Shown piece by piece: positions 42,909-51,924 of a stretch of 64,000 bases of DNA. The position numbers and the translations under genes were made by a program. The DNA lies in assembly GCF_043789415.1 (NCBI RefSeq), contig NZ_JBDLLW010000001.1, forward strand, positions 1,984,001 through 2,048,000. The letters run 5' to 3'. How positions within the stretch are numbered: position 1 is the stretch's first letter; every line of letters starts with the position of its first letter. The stretch is from Renibacterium sp043789415. Lineage in GTDB: Bacteria; Actinomycetota; Actinomycetes; Actinomycetales; Micrococcaceae. The notes below the pieces were generated by a model. That model had not been told where the DNA came from. It worked only from the letters and a program-made list of their open reading frames with translations, and did no database searches.

Positions 42909-44690
42909 CTAGCCCTGATGCAGCCAGATGGTGGTTTCCGCCGGAAGAACCATCGACTCATCCACCCGGGTATCGGGTGCCAGCCCCGGCTCGGAAGCTA
43001 GTACGACGGTCGCTCCGATCAGCTCGGCGGGCAAGGAAAGCGCTGTGGCGCTGAAGTTGGTGATGGATTGCCAGCCATTGGGCCTGCGGAAATGTAGCAG
43101 GTTCTGGGTGGTTCCCTGGGCAGCTGAACTCCCGGCGGCGCTCTCGTTCGAGTCACCGGACGCGGCCCGTGCCGACTCGACGTCCGAGGGGGTAAGCCAT
43201 TCCAGTTCCTCGTCGGTCTGCAGTGCACGCCGCGCAGCCAGCGCATCTCGGTAGAGCTCAAGCGAAGAGCCAGCGGTCTTCTCCTGCTCGGTCACCGCGA
43301 AGGCGCTGAACCAGCTGGGCTGCGGAAGCCAAGGCTGAGCCCCGCTTTCGGGCCCGAAACCGTATGAGGCGCCGTCTTTGGTCCAGGGTAAGGGAACCCG
43401 GCAACCGTCACGGCCCTTCCGCTGATGCCCGGTGCGGTCCCACACCGGATCCTGCAGAGCGTTCAAGGGCAGATCAGCCACCTCGAAGAGACCGAGTTCC
43501 TCTCCTTGGTAGAGATAGGCCGAACCGGGAAGCGCCAGCATTAGCAGGGTCGCTGCACGCGCCCGCCGGGAACCACGGGTGGCGTCCAGAGCCGGTTGAG
43601 TACCGCCGGACATCAGCCAGGTGTCTTCCCCCGCTATACCGAGGCTGTCAGGCAGCCCATAGCGTGAAGCGTGTCGGACGACGTCATGGTTCGAGAAGAC
43701 CCAGGTCGAAGACGAACCAGTGGCAGCTGCTTCGGCGAGGCATTTGGCGATGATCTGCCGGAAGGCGTTCGCCCCGAAATCGGCACGCAGCAGATCGAAG
43801 TTGAAGGCTTGTCCCAATTCGGTGGGCCGGGCATAGAGCGCCAGCCGTTCCGGGAAAGGCACCCAGGCTTCAGCTACCGCGGTGCGCGGCGGATCGTACT
43901 GATCGAAGACAGTGCGCCAGCTTTCGAAGATGGTGTGCACCTCATCGCGATCGTAGAGCGGGTCGGTGCCGTCGCCCACCGAGACGTCATTGTTCGGCTT
44001 GGATCGTAGCGGCAGAGACATGTCCTTGGCCATCGCAGAAGCTACGTCCACGCGGAAACCGTCCACCTCGCGATCGGACCAGAACCGCAGGGTGCGCAGG
44101 AAATCTTCGTGGATCTCCGGATTCTCCCAGTTCCAATCAGGCTGTTCACGGGCGAAGAGGTGCAGGTACCACTGGCCGGGCACCGCCTGGCCGCCGGCCA
44201 TCTCCGCAGTCACTCGGGTCCAGGCGCTGCCGCCGAAATGCGAGACCCAGTCCGAGGGCGGCAATTCGCCGTTCGCTCCCAGACCGTCGTAGAAGTGGTA
44301 GCGCGCTCGCTCGGCCGAGCCGGGTTGGGTCCGGAGTGCTTGCTGAAACCAGGGATGACGGTCTGAGGAGTGGTTCGGCACAATATCAACAATGATCTTG
44401 AGGCCTGCCTGGTGCGCTGCCTTGACCATGGCATCGAAATCGTCCAGGCTGCCCAGCCGAGGGTCGACGTTCCGGTAATCGTCGACGTCGTAACCCCCAT
44501 CGGCGAGGGCTGAGGGATAGAACGGGCTGAGCCAGATGGCATCCACTCCGAGTTTCTGAAGGTAAGGAATCCGAGAGGTCACACCGGGAAGATCACCCAG
44601 GCCATCACCGTTCTGATCAGCGAAGCTGCGCGGATAGACCTGATAGACGACGGCTTGGCGCCACCACTGAGACAGAGACTCTTTCACCAT
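42909..44690 (-). CDS. GH13 alpha-glucosidase (oligo-1,6-glucosidase / maltase type)
   Basis: 593 residues from the ATG at 44690. GH13 regions: QVYPRSFADQNGDGLGDLPG (QPDGDGxGD-type N-terminus of alpha-glucosidases), VPNHSSDRHPWF, VDGFRVDVAS (nucleophile Asp), AVAEAWV (acid Glu) and VFSNHDVVRH (third Asp). The enzyme removes glucose from the non-reducing end of maltose-type or isomaltose-type sugars in the cytoplasm. The ORF is open to an ATG at 44720, but this overlaps the divergent VanZ reading frame more; both lack a clear ribosome site. Confidence 0.92.
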   Translation of the reverse strand: MVKESLSQWWRQAVVYQVYPRSFADQNGDGLGDLPGVTSRIPYLQKLGVDAIWLSPFYPSALADGGYDVDDYRNVDPRLGSLDDFDAMVKAAHQAGLKIIVDIVPNHSSDRHPWFQQALRTQPGSAERARYHFYDGLGANGELPPSDWVSHFGGSAWTRVTAEMAGGQAVPGQWYLHLFAREQPDWNWENPEIHEDFLRTLRFWSDREVDGFRVDVASAMAKDMSLPLRSKPNNDVSVGDGTDPLYDRDEVHTIFESWRTVFDQYDPPRTAVAEAWVPFPERLALYARPTELGQAFNFDLLRADFGANAFRQIIAKCLAEAAATGSSSTWVFSNHDVVRHASRYGLPDSLGIAGEDTWLMSGGTQPALDATRGSRRARAATLLMLALPGSAYLYQGEELGLFEVADLPLNALQDPVWDRTGHQRKGRDGCRVPLPWTKDGASYGFGPESGAQPWLPQPSWFSAFAVTEQEKTAGSSLELYRDALAARRALQTDEELEWLTPSDVESARAASGDSNESAAGSSAAQGTTQNLLHFRRPNGWQSITNFSATALSLPAELIGATVVLASEPGLAPDTRVDESMVLPAETTIWLHQG

Positions 44691-44757
44691 CGAACCCAAC
44701 TTTCGATTGAAGTTGTTCATAGCTTACTGGCGAGTTGTCGGCGAAGTGAGTAGGGTC

Positions 44758-45885
44758 ATGGCGATGGATGCATGGGTATGGCCCGGTTGGGTGGCGGTTC
44801 TCGGCGGAGGCATGGTTTTCGTGTTGGCCTTCGTTCCTCTTCTGGCCTGGCAATACCGAAAATTCGGCAGGCCGAGCTTCCCCAGGGTGCTGGGCGCCGC
44901 AGCGGTGAGCGTCTATTGGGTGGCTATCTTCGCCTATACGCTGTTGCCACTGCCCAGCTCGAACTCGGCTTGGTGCGCCGCGCAGGGAATTAAGGAACCC
45001 CAGTTCGTGCTCTTCAACTTCGTGCAGGACATCGCCCGGGACACCCGCGGTGAATCCCTGCTGGGAGTGCTGACCAGCCGGACCACCCTGCAAGTCGTCT
45101 TCAATGTGGTGCTCTTCATCCCCTGGGGTGTTCTGGCCCGCCGGTATTTCTCCTTCGGGGTGGTGACCGCAACGCTCAGCGGCTTCGCGGTCTCGCTCTT
45201 GATCGAGGCGACGCAAACCACCGGGGTGTGGGGTCTGTACTCCTGTGCGTACCGGCTCGGAGATGTGGACGACTTGCTGATGAACACCCTTGGCGCCTTG
45301 CTCGGGGCGTTGATTGCGCCGTTGCTTCTCTGGTGGATGCCTGCGCGGCGGAAGCTGGAAGCCCAACAGCGCCAGCCTCGACCGGTATCGAGCGCGCGTC
45401 GCTGGTTCGGTATGCTGCTCGATCTCATGCTGTTCGGCGTCGTGGGGTACCTGCTCTTGATGATCGGCTCGATCGCTGTTTGGGCGCTGGGCGGAACTGA
45501 ATCAGCTCAGCTGGACGCCGTCTTGCAAGTTCTCTCGAACGCGTTGGCCGGGCTTCTGGTGTTCTTCATTCCTGCGCTCCTCGGTTCCGGGGCCTCGCTG
45601 GGCCAGCGGATTGTCTGGCTCGCGCCGAAGTGGCCGGCTCGCGGCGGCTCGCTGCGCAGGCTGTGGCGGGCTATGGTGGTCGGCGGTTCGCTGACCGTGG
45701 TCGCTATTCTGAGCGTCCTCTTCGGAGCGGAGCTGTGGGCCTCCTTCCTGAATCTTCTGCTGATGCTGATCCTGCTGCTCTCCTTCTTTAGCGTGCCATT
45801 CAGCAGGGGCAAGCGAGGACTGTCATTTATCCTGAGCGGCGCCGAGTTGATCGATTCCAGATCACCCGTAGCGCAGCGTTCTTAG
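44758..45885 (+). CDS. VanZ-like protein fused to an RDD domain
   Basis: 375 residues, ten or so helices. The first half is VanZ-like: AYTLLPLPSSNSAWC, FVQDIARDTRGESLL, NVVLFIPWGVLARR, SLLIEATQTTGVWGLYSCAYRLGDVDDLLMNTLGALLG. The second half begins ARRWFGMLLDLMLFGVVG, the RDD-domain start, and has GASLGQRIVWLAPKW. VanZ proteins give low-level teicoplanin resistance in some species, while RDD domains occur in transport-like membrane proteins; the combined role is unknown. The ATG at 44758 is chosen as family start; 44707 is possible. Confidence 0.8.
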   Translation: MAMDAWVWPGWVAVLGGGMVFVLAFVPLLAWQYRKFGRPSFPRVLGAAAVSVYWVAIFAYTLLPLPSSNSAWCAAQGIKEPQFVLFNFVQDIARDTRGESLLGVLTSRTTLQVVFNVVLFIPWGVLARRYFSFGVVTATLSGFAVSLLIEATQTTGVWGLYSCAYRLGDVDDLLMNTLGALLGALIAPLLLWWMPARRKLEAQQRQPRPVSSARRWFGMLLDLMLFGVVGYLLLMIGSIAVWALGGTESAQLDAVLQVLSNALAGLLVFFIPALLGSGASLGQRIVWLAPKWPARGGSLRRLWRAMVVGGSLTVVAILSVLFGAELWASFLNLLLMLILLLSFFSVPFSRGKRGLSFILSGAELIDSRSPVAQRS

Positions 45886-45983
45886 CCGCTCCGATCGGGC
45901 GGCATCCGGGTCTGGAATCGGAATAGATGCCAACTCGGAGTACGTTGGCTTTAACGAGATCACTGACGACAAAGGAATCTGCC

Positions 45984-46484
45984 ATGTCCGGGACTGCAAC
46001 TTCGCTCTATTCCATTCCGCTGACCCTCAATGACGGCACCGAGACGGCCTTCGGCCGCTTCGAAGGGAAAACCGTAATGGTGGTGAACGTCGCTTCGCAA
46101 TGCGGTTTCACTCCGCAGTACGCGGGTTTGGAAGCGCTCTATGAAAAATACCGGGATCAGGGCTTTGAAGTGCTCGGCGTTCCCTGCAACCAGTTCGCAG
46201 GCCAGGAGCCAGGCACCGATGAGGACATCCAGGAATTCTGCAGCAGGAACTTCGGGGTGACCTTCACGCTGAGTAAAAAAGCCGATGTGCGGGGCAAAGA
46301 GCAGCACCCTCTCTACGCCGAGCTCACAAAGTTCAAGAATGGCATCCTGCCGGGCCTGATCAAGTGGAACTTCGAGAAGTTCTTGATCAATTCCAAAGGT
46401 GAGATCGTGGCGCGTTTCGCTCCCACCGTTGAGCCGGATGCCCCGGAGATCAGCGCAGCCATTGAAAAGGCTCTGGCCGCCTGA
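45984..46484 (+). CDS. Glutathione peroxidase family protein (Cys type)
   Basis: 166 residues. Peroxidatic Cys40 in VVNVASQCGFTPQY, the Gln in NQFAGQEPG and the Trp in LIKWNFEKFL form the family triad. A Cys in place of selenocysteine and the second Cys in FCSRNFG indicate the thioredoxin-linked peroxidase type that reduces hydrogen peroxide or lipid hydroperoxides. AAAGGA precedes the ATG at 45984; the longer frame to 45927 has no site. Confidence 0.94.
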   Translation: MSGTATSLYSIPLTLNDGTETAFGRFEGKTVMVVNVASQCGFTPQYAGLEALYEKYRDQGFEVLGVPCNQFAGQEPGTDEDIQEFCSRNFGVTFTLSKKADVRGKEQHPLYAELTKFKNGILPGLIKWNFEKFLINSKGEIVARFAPTVEPDAPEISAAIEKALAA

Positions 46485-46573
46485 ATCGGCGTGAACGTAA
46501 CCTTTTGGCCACAACCCCGCGCGGCGCAGGACAATAAGTTCAGAAGCGCGAATAAGTTCTCTAGGGTGGTTAT

Positions 46574-46873
46574 GTGATCTTCAAAGCAGTGGGCGAGTCC
46601 AAGCCCTATCCTGACCACGGTTACCTCACCCCCAAGGACTGGGCGGCTGTGGCACCTCGTCAGGTGCGCTTGGACGAGTTGGTCACCACTAAGAGCACCC
46701 TGGACCTTGAGGCCTTGCTCGCCGAAGATTCCACGTTCTTCGGTGATCTTTTTCCGCATATCGTGCAGTGGAAAGGCACCCTCTACCTAGAAGACGGACT
46801 GCATCGCGCGGTGCGTACAGCACTCCACCAGCGAACCGTCCTGCACGCCCGCGTGCTGGTCCTGGATGACTGA
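46574..46873 (+). CDS. Small ParB-nuclease-like protein
   Basis: 99 residues starting with GTG. The C-terminal half has LYLEDGLHRAVRTALHQRTVLHARVLVLDD, which resembles the ParB/sulfiredoxin-like fold where GxHRxxA contacts nucleotide. It lacks the rest of ParB. It overlaps the LytR_C gene by 8 bases, so the two are translated together. The same pairing is common in Micrococcaceae to my knowledge, but the job is unknown. Confidence 0.7.
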   Translation: MIFKAVGESKPYPDHGYLTPKDWAAVAPRQVRLDELVTTKSTLDLEALLAEDSTFFGDLFPHIVQWKGTLYLEDGLHRAVRTALHQRTVLHARVLVLDD

Positions 46874-47621
46874 AGAAAAGCCTCCACCGGTTATTCCACC
46901 GAAGCCATCACTGCCGCCTCGGAAACTCAAGCGTGAACTGAAAAAACGCGAACGACGTCGTCAGGCTAGTGCAGCCCGGGAGCAGCGGGCCCGAGAAAAG
47001 GGTGAGGACCTCCTGGAACCCACCGGCGGCGTGGAGTATCACGGACACCGGGTGATTGCGGGTGAAGATCTGCGCTCGGTGTTCACCGAGGATCCTCGGA
47101 TAGAGCCGATCCGGCGCCGCTATCGACGATGGCATCTGATCACCATTGCTGTGCTGAGCGGTGTACTAGTAGTTGCCACTGTGCTGGCGATCTTGATTTC
47201 ACGAGGTGTCATTGCGCTGCCGAGTGCATCTCCTTCTTCAGCTGTCAGCAATTCGTGCCCAACGGTGACTTTTGAGTATCCGGAGAATATCTCGATTACC
47301 GTCAATGTTTTCAATAGCACTTTGCGTACCGGATTGGCCGCTTCTGTTGCCAAGGAACTGAAGAAACGAGGTTATCGAGTCGGTTCCGTAGGTGATGGCA
47401 AGATCAGCACTGAAGCTGCTGGAGTGATTGTCTCGGGGTCTGCGGGCCAGGCTGCGGCTTATAACCTGCAAAAGAACTTCCCGAAGATGGAGTATCGGCG
47501 CGATGACCGCAGTGATAGCACGGTGGATGTCTATCTTGCTCAAGGGTTCGCCGCCCTCACCGGATCAGACGAGGTCGATCACGCGCCGGGAGTGCTGGTC
47601 TGCCGACAACCAACTTCGTAG
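46866..47621 (+). CDS. LytR C-terminal domain membrane protein
   Basis: 251 residues. A long basic and Pro-rich cytoplasmic N-terminus (to about 95, RKLKRELKKRERRRQ), one membrane helix (about 100-122) and an extracytoplasmic LytR_C domain: ISITVNVFNSTLRTGLAASVAKELKKRGYRVGSVGDGK...AGVIVSG..GQAAA, VDVYLAQGF. LytR_C domains attach to LytR-CpsA-Psr wall-polymer ligases or stand alone. Here no ligase domain is present, so it may be an accessory of wall assembly. A long gap and the polysaccharide genes follow. Confidence 0.87.
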   Translation: MTEEKPPPVIPPKPSLPPRKLKRELKKRERRRQASAAREQRAREKGEDLLEPTGGVEYHGHRVIAGEDLRSVFTEDPRIEPIRRRYRRWHLITIAVLSGVLVVATVLAILISRGVIALPSASPSSAVSNSCPTVTFEYPENISITVNVFNSTLRTGLAASVAKELKKRGYRVGSVGDGKISTEAAGVIVSGSAGQAAAYNLQKNFPKMEYRRDDRSDSTVDVYLAQGFAALTGSDEVDHAPGVLVCRQPTS

Positions 47622-48243
47622 ATGGCCTCTGATCAGGAAAATCGTGATTCTTGCGTCATGATTTGAGTTGCTCCGGCACTTAAAGACCGATGGGGAAATT
47701 TTAGCTGCCGAGCGAAGCCCGCTACGCAATGGACCCACTCTTTCGGTGTGGGGTTCGAATCTTAAGATGGGGCATGGGTGATATTGACCGCTCGGAAATC
47801 GGCAATGATTGGCGCGCGGGCTCTCGCCGTTATTCAGTCGGAACCAGCTGCTGACGTTTATCGGGTCAGTGAGCCTACCCCGGTCTTGGCACTGACGTCT
47901 TGCACTTCGTGGCGAGTGATAGCAGCGCTATTTATTTCAAGCCTGAGGCGATAATCGCATCAGGAACCATTGACGGAATAAACGTCATTTTTCTGGCTCG
48001 TTCAGTTACTGTCGGCTAACGCTGACCCGGTACCGATCAGTTTCGCGCCTTGAGTGGTAGGGGCTCTGGGCCGGCTTGTGGAGGAGAATATTCCTTTCCC
48101 ATAAGCCAGCCGAATAGGGCTGATTTCCCTATTACCACCTTTGGAACGGATAATAAAGTCTGGTATTGGGGGCGCCAAGCATAGCTTGGTATTTGCGGTT
48201 GCTAGGTAGAAGGTCGAGCCCCAGTTTGATTGAAGGGAAAGCT
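47622..48243. other. 622-base gap with hairpins before the polysaccharide genes
   Basis: No gene is supported here. Near the end are a long imperfect hairpin (about 48071-48111: CCGGCTTGTGG pairs with CCATAAGCCAGC with an inner AGGA/TCCT), a 7-bp stem (48113-48119 with 48127-48133) and a 6-bp stem CCAAGC/GCTTGG (about 48172-48186). These sit 60 to 170 bases before the wzz-like start and may form a structured leader or terminate readthrough. The GAAGGGAAA site at 48231-48240 serves the wzz-like gene. Confidence 0.45.
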
Positions 48244-49500
48244 ATGGGAATCGAGGATCTCCGAAGAGCCGTTCAGCGGTCTTGGTGGATTATTGTGGTC
48301 GGCATCGTTGTTGGCCTAGTGGGTGGCTTGATTGCAAGCGCTATCGCACCCAAGAGCTACACATCGGAGACTCAAGTCTTCATCTCCACCCGGACCACCG
48401 GAACCGTTGCCGAATTGCAGCAGGGCGAAGTCTTCGCGCAGGCGAGAGCGCAATCCTTGGTCATTCTGGCCAGCAGTCAAAGCGTCTTGGACCCGGTTGT
48501 CAAAGAGCTCGATCTGAAGATCAGCTCGGCAGAATTGGCCAATTCTGTGTCCGCTGCGGCAACGCCCAGCACGCCGATCGTCCTGATCAAGGTCTCTTAC
48601 AGCGACCCCCAACTGGCCAGCGACATCGCGCTCAAGATCACTGATCGGCTGAAGATTGAGGCAGCCGCTCTCGATCCAACCACGGGCAAGCAGCCTCCGG
48701 TCAGCCTCGTGGTGCTCAGCGAGGCGACGAAAAGCAGTGAACCGTCTTCGCCGAATCGTTCGATGAACTTGGCGCTCGGCGGGTTCATCGGCTTCGCGGT
48801 CGGGTTGATTATCGCTCTGGTCCGAAAGCCGCGAAAGGCTCTCACTGCCACTGCCACTGCCACTGCTCAGTCGGCTCAAGAAACAGCGCCGGCTGCGGCT
48901 GAACCCTCCGAACCCAGCAAGCCGGCAGAAGCCGTCCAGCCTTCCGAGCCGAGTAAGCCAGCAGAACTGAGTATTCCGGCTGAGCCGGGTAAGCCGGTTG
49001 AGGTGAGCCCGGTTGTCACAGCACCGGAAACAGCCAAGGCCGCCCTAGACGCTAAATCCGCTGAACCGGAAGCCGAAAGCGATCAGGCAGATGAGGCTGC
49101 ACCGCAGCTAACGGCGGACGATGATTCCCAGGTTTCCGCTAAGAGTGCTACTGCTGCTGAGACGACGCCGGTCGCAGCCACCGCGGCGAAGGCCAGGGCT
49201 CCGCGGACCAGCGCAGCCTCAAAAACGACGGCTGCCCGGGCGGCGGCGTCCAAAACGACGGCGGCCAGGACGACGGCGGCCAGGACCACGACAGCCAGGA
49301 CGACGACAGCTAAGACCGCGGCCGCTAAAACCATTGCGCCCAGAAGCACTGCCGCTAGGAGTGCGACCGCAAAAACCGCGGCTGCCAGGACCGCTGCGGC
49401 CAAAGCCGCTTCGGAAGCTAAAGCCTCCGAAGCGGTTAAGGATGAAAACACCGGTTCGACGGCATTAGAAGGACCCGTGATCAATAATGACGGGAAGTGA
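48244..49500 (+). CDS. Wzz/CapA-like polysaccharide chain-length protein with histone-H1-like basic tail
   Basis: 418 residues. Helix 1 (14-35) and helix 2 (175-193) flank an outer domain with the Wzz plan (SYTSETQVFISTRTTGT, PIVLIKVSYSDPQLASDIALKITD). It sets chain length of a surface polysaccharide. The remaining 225 residues should be cytoplasmic: a Glu/Pro/Lys-rich part, an acidic part (275-295), then residues 316-392 made of Ala/Thr/Lys/Arg repeats like KTTAAR. That tail is like histone H1 or bacterial Hc1 tails and is not part of Wzz. GAAGGGAAA decides the ATG at 48244. No tyrosine kinase is adjacent. Confidence 0.83.
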   Translation: MGIEDLRRAVQRSWWIIVVGIVVGLVGGLIASAIAPKSYTSETQVFISTRTTGTVAELQQGEVFAQARAQSLVILASSQSVLDPVVKELDLKISSAELANSVSAAATPSTPIVLIKVSYSDPQLASDIALKITDRLKIEAAALDPTTGKQPPVSLVVLSEATKSSEPSSPNRSMNLALGGFIGFAVGLIIALVRKPRKALTATATATAQSAQETAPAAAEPSEPSKPAEAVQPSEPSKPAELSIPAEPGKPVEVSPVVTAPETAKAALDAKSAEPEAESDQADEAAPQLTADDDSQVSAKSATAAETTPVAATAAKARAPRTSAASKTTAARAAASKTTAARTTAARTTTARTTTAKTAAAKTIAPRSTAARSATAKTAAARTAAAKAASEAKASEAVKDENTGSTALEGPVINNDGK

Positions 49501-50653
49501 TCACCGAAGGGTCATGGTGGTCTGCCCCACTGAATATGGTGGGCAGATCGAGCACGCGGCAGATCTCGCCCTGGCGATCGCTGAACAGCCCGGGGTCGAG
49601 CGCTGCTTATTGCTCAGTAGACCCGGTGCAGCCGAGTACTTAGGTGAGTTGAAAAACCCGAAGGTCAAGGTCCTGGAAACCCTGCCCCGGCGCAGAAAAA
49701 AGGGCAGCAAACTACAAAATCTGCTTCGCCCAGCACGGCAGGTGATGGATCTGGTCACTGAGCACCTGATCATTCGAAGGCTCAGCCGGGCCGCCGGAGA
49801 CGGTGCCCAATTAGTCCTGGAAACCAGCAAATATCCGGTGGTCTCGCTTCTGCGCGCTGGGCAGAAGAGTGAAGTAGTCCTCTTTGTGCACAATGCAAAA
49901 CCGCATTTCGATCCTCGGCAGGCCAGCCTTCGGGATCGGGTGCTGCTCGGCCTGGAAAGCTACAGTATGCGTACCGCTGATCGGGTGGTAACTCAGGGAA
50001 CCACCCAGGCCGAGACCTTGCGTGAAGTGGTGGGAGATCGGCTGCGAGCGGTCTCGCTGCCACTTTCGAGCAGGCTCTCGAAGAGCCAGGACTTGGCAAG
50101 CCAGGATGTGGCAAGCCTGAGCTCGGCGACCGATCTGAGCAAAAAAGCCCTCTGCATTGGAGAGCTGCGCAGTAATAAAGGTATTGAGATCGCCATCGAG
50201 GCAGCTGATACCGCTCAGGTGCCGCTGGTGATCGCGGGTAAGAGCGATGGGGCAGAGACCGAGGCGAAGCTCGCTGAGCTTGCTGCTGCCTCCGAATATA
50301 TTGTGTTGGAAGACAGGTTTTTGGAACGTAGCGAATTTGATCGCTACCTGGAGTCCGCCAAGCTCATCGTCTTGCCCTATGTTCACTTTGATGCCCAGAG
50401 TGGGATTCTCGCCAAAGCCATGTACGTCAAAGCGTCGATTTTTGCTTCGGATCTGCCGGCACTACGTGATCAAGCGGGAGATTATCCAGATATTTCCTTC
50501 GCCGATCATCAAGATCCGGCAGGGTTCGCCGCAGGGCTGGCCGAGGCCTTCAAGAAGGCTCAGGGCCCTCGTCAAGATGATCAGCCCGAAGACTTCAGCG
50601 ATTGGGACTCGGTTGCTGTCGCTGTTCTGGGCGGTCACCGGAAGCAGTCGTGA
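49487..50653 (+). CDS. Glycosyltransferase, GT4-like
   Basis: 388 residues, GT-B fold. N-terminal part has VVCPTEYGGQIEHAADLALAIAE (acceptor-side glycine motif), and the second part GELRSNKGIEIAIEAAD, VPLVIAGKSDG, YIVLEDRFLERSEFDRYLESAKLIVLPY, a layout typical of GT4 enzymes. It should transfer a sugar onto a lipid-linked glycan at the cytoplasmic face. It overlaps the wzz-like gene by 14 bases and the polymerase gene by 4, so these three form one transcription and translation unit. Sugar unknown. Confidence 0.83.
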   Translation: MTGSDHRRVMVVCPTEYGGQIEHAADLALAIAEQPGVERCLLLSRPGAAEYLGELKNPKVKVLETLPRRRKKGSKLQNLLRPARQVMDLVTEHLIIRRLSRAAGDGAQLVLETSKYPVVSLLRAGQKSEVVLFVHNAKPHFDPRQASLRDRVLLGLESYSMRTADRVVTQGTTQAETLREVVGDRLRAVSLPLSSRLSKSQDLASQDVASLSSATDLSKKALCIGELRSNKGIEIAIEAADTAQVPLVIAGKSDGAETEAKLAELAAASEYIVLEDRFLERSEFDRYLESAKLIVLPYVHFDAQSGILAKAMYVKASIFASDLPALRDQAGDYPDISFADHQDPAGFAAGLAEAFKKAQGPRQDDQPEDFSDWDSVAVAVLGGHRKQS

Positions 50654-51924
50654 AACAGCTGAGCTTCAACCGCCTCGATCGCATTGTGGCGGTAGCACTG
50701 ATCATCTCTTCGGTGCTTCCGTACTTTGCTCTGCCCTTGGGCGTCAGTACTAACGTTCCTTTCTCTAGTATCTTCGGCGGGTATCTGCTCATCCGGGGCT
50801 GCCGGGATCGACGGATCTTCTGGCTGAGCGCCGGCGTGCTTCTGGCGCCGTTCCTGGCCAGCTTCTTCAGGATGTTCATCACCTCGGAGCAGTGGTCGGT
50901 GGCTGGCAGCCTGACCTGGGTTATTTCGCTTATTCCACTGTCCGCAATGGTCGTGGCGGTACTGGCTCTCAAATCGGCGCTGATTGGCTGGCTGAGAGCG
51001 ATCCTGATCTTCAGCGCGGGTATTTCGCTGGTCCAGAAGTATTTTTTCCTGGACCAAGGGGTCGTCCCTTGGTTATGGGTTTACGATGTGCCAGGCTACG
51101 CGCCCGTGCGCTTGCTCGCGCCAACCATCGCGGCCTACATCCGTAGGCCCTTCGGACTTTTCCCGGAACCGTCTTTTATGGGCGGGACGCTCGGGATTGT
51201 GGCTATCGCCCTCATTCTCACTGCGATGGCATTCAAGCGGCCTTTGCGGGTGATCGACTGGGTCGCACTAGCTCTGACCTGTTGGGTCACCGCGATCAGC
51301 GGTTCGGGAACCGCTATTGTGGCTCCTTTCTTGATCGTGATCTGCGCGGCCTTACCGTTGTTCAAGCGCTTTGCCGGAATTCTCGCCATTATTATGCCGC
51401 TTTTGCTATTCGCGGTGGGTACCGCTGCCTCACTCGTCCTGAATCAGCGTCAGAGCGTGACGAACTGGTCATGGGTCGACCGCTCGAATTCCATCATTGC
51501 GGCAGTACGCTATCTTTTCAGCGATGTAGCGGTGTTCTTCCTCGGCATCGGCAGGGGTAATACAAGTCCCTATTTTCTCAGCGGGAAGATACCGACCAAC
51601 GACTTACCGCATTCCGAAGTGCTGCCGGATGTCTACAGCGTCTTCTTGAGGGTGGTACTGGAGAACGGGGTGCTCTTCGGGCTGCCCATCATCTTGCTGA
51701 TGATGTTCTTCGTGGTCCGCGCGGACACTTCGTCGAAGCTGAGGATATCCGGCTGGGCGGCCTTGATCATCTGGCTGATAGCCGGTGGCCTGGCTATCAG
51801 TTACGACTCCGCTTTCTGGTTGTTCGGATTCCCCGGCATGATGTACGGACTATGGCTGTGCCAATCCGCTGGAGCCAAGGAAAAGGAGCCGGGACCTCCG
51901 GCTCAGCTGGACGCCGTCGTCTGA
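50650..51924 (+). CDS. O-antigen ligase / polymerase-like membrane protein (Wzy type)
   Basis: 424 residues with about eleven helices. The family trait is a periplasmic-loop and helix pattern with VPWLWVYDVPGYAPVRL...RRPFGLFPEPSFMGGTLG and GIGRGNTSPYF...PHSEVLPDVYSVFLRVVLENGVLFGLP, as in Wzy/WaaL proteins. It would polymerise glycan repeats outside the membrane. The GTG at 50650 overlaps the previous stop (GTGA); the ORF upstream of it lies within the glycosyltransferase gene and is not used. The 3' end overlaps the convergent flippase by 22 bases. Confidence 0.82.
   Translation: MKQLSFNRLDRIVAVALIISSVLPYFALPLGVSTNVPFSSIFGGYLLIRGCRDRRIFWLSAGVLLAPFLASFFRMFITSEQWSVAGSLTWVISLIPLSAMVVAVLALKSALIGWLRAILIFSAGISLVQKYFFLDQGVVPWLWVYDVPGYAPVRLLAPTIAAYIRRPFGLFPEPSFMGGTLGIVAIALILTAMAFKRPLRVIDWVALALTCWVTAISGSGTAIVAPFLIVICAALPLFKRFAGILAIIMPLLLFAVGTAASLVLNQRQSVTNWSWVDRSNSIIAAVRYLFSDVAVFFLGIGRGNTSPYFLSGKIPTNDLPHSEVLPDVYSVFLRVVLENGVLFGLPIILLMMFFVVRADTSSKLRISGWAALIIWLIAGGLAISYDSAFWLFGFPGMMYGLWLCQSAGAKEKEPGPPAQLDAVV

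Noticed and set aside
47735..47780. tRNA-like T-loop GGTTCGAATC after the LytR_C gene
   Set aside because: The flanking bases do not form a T stem, anticodon arm or acceptor stem.
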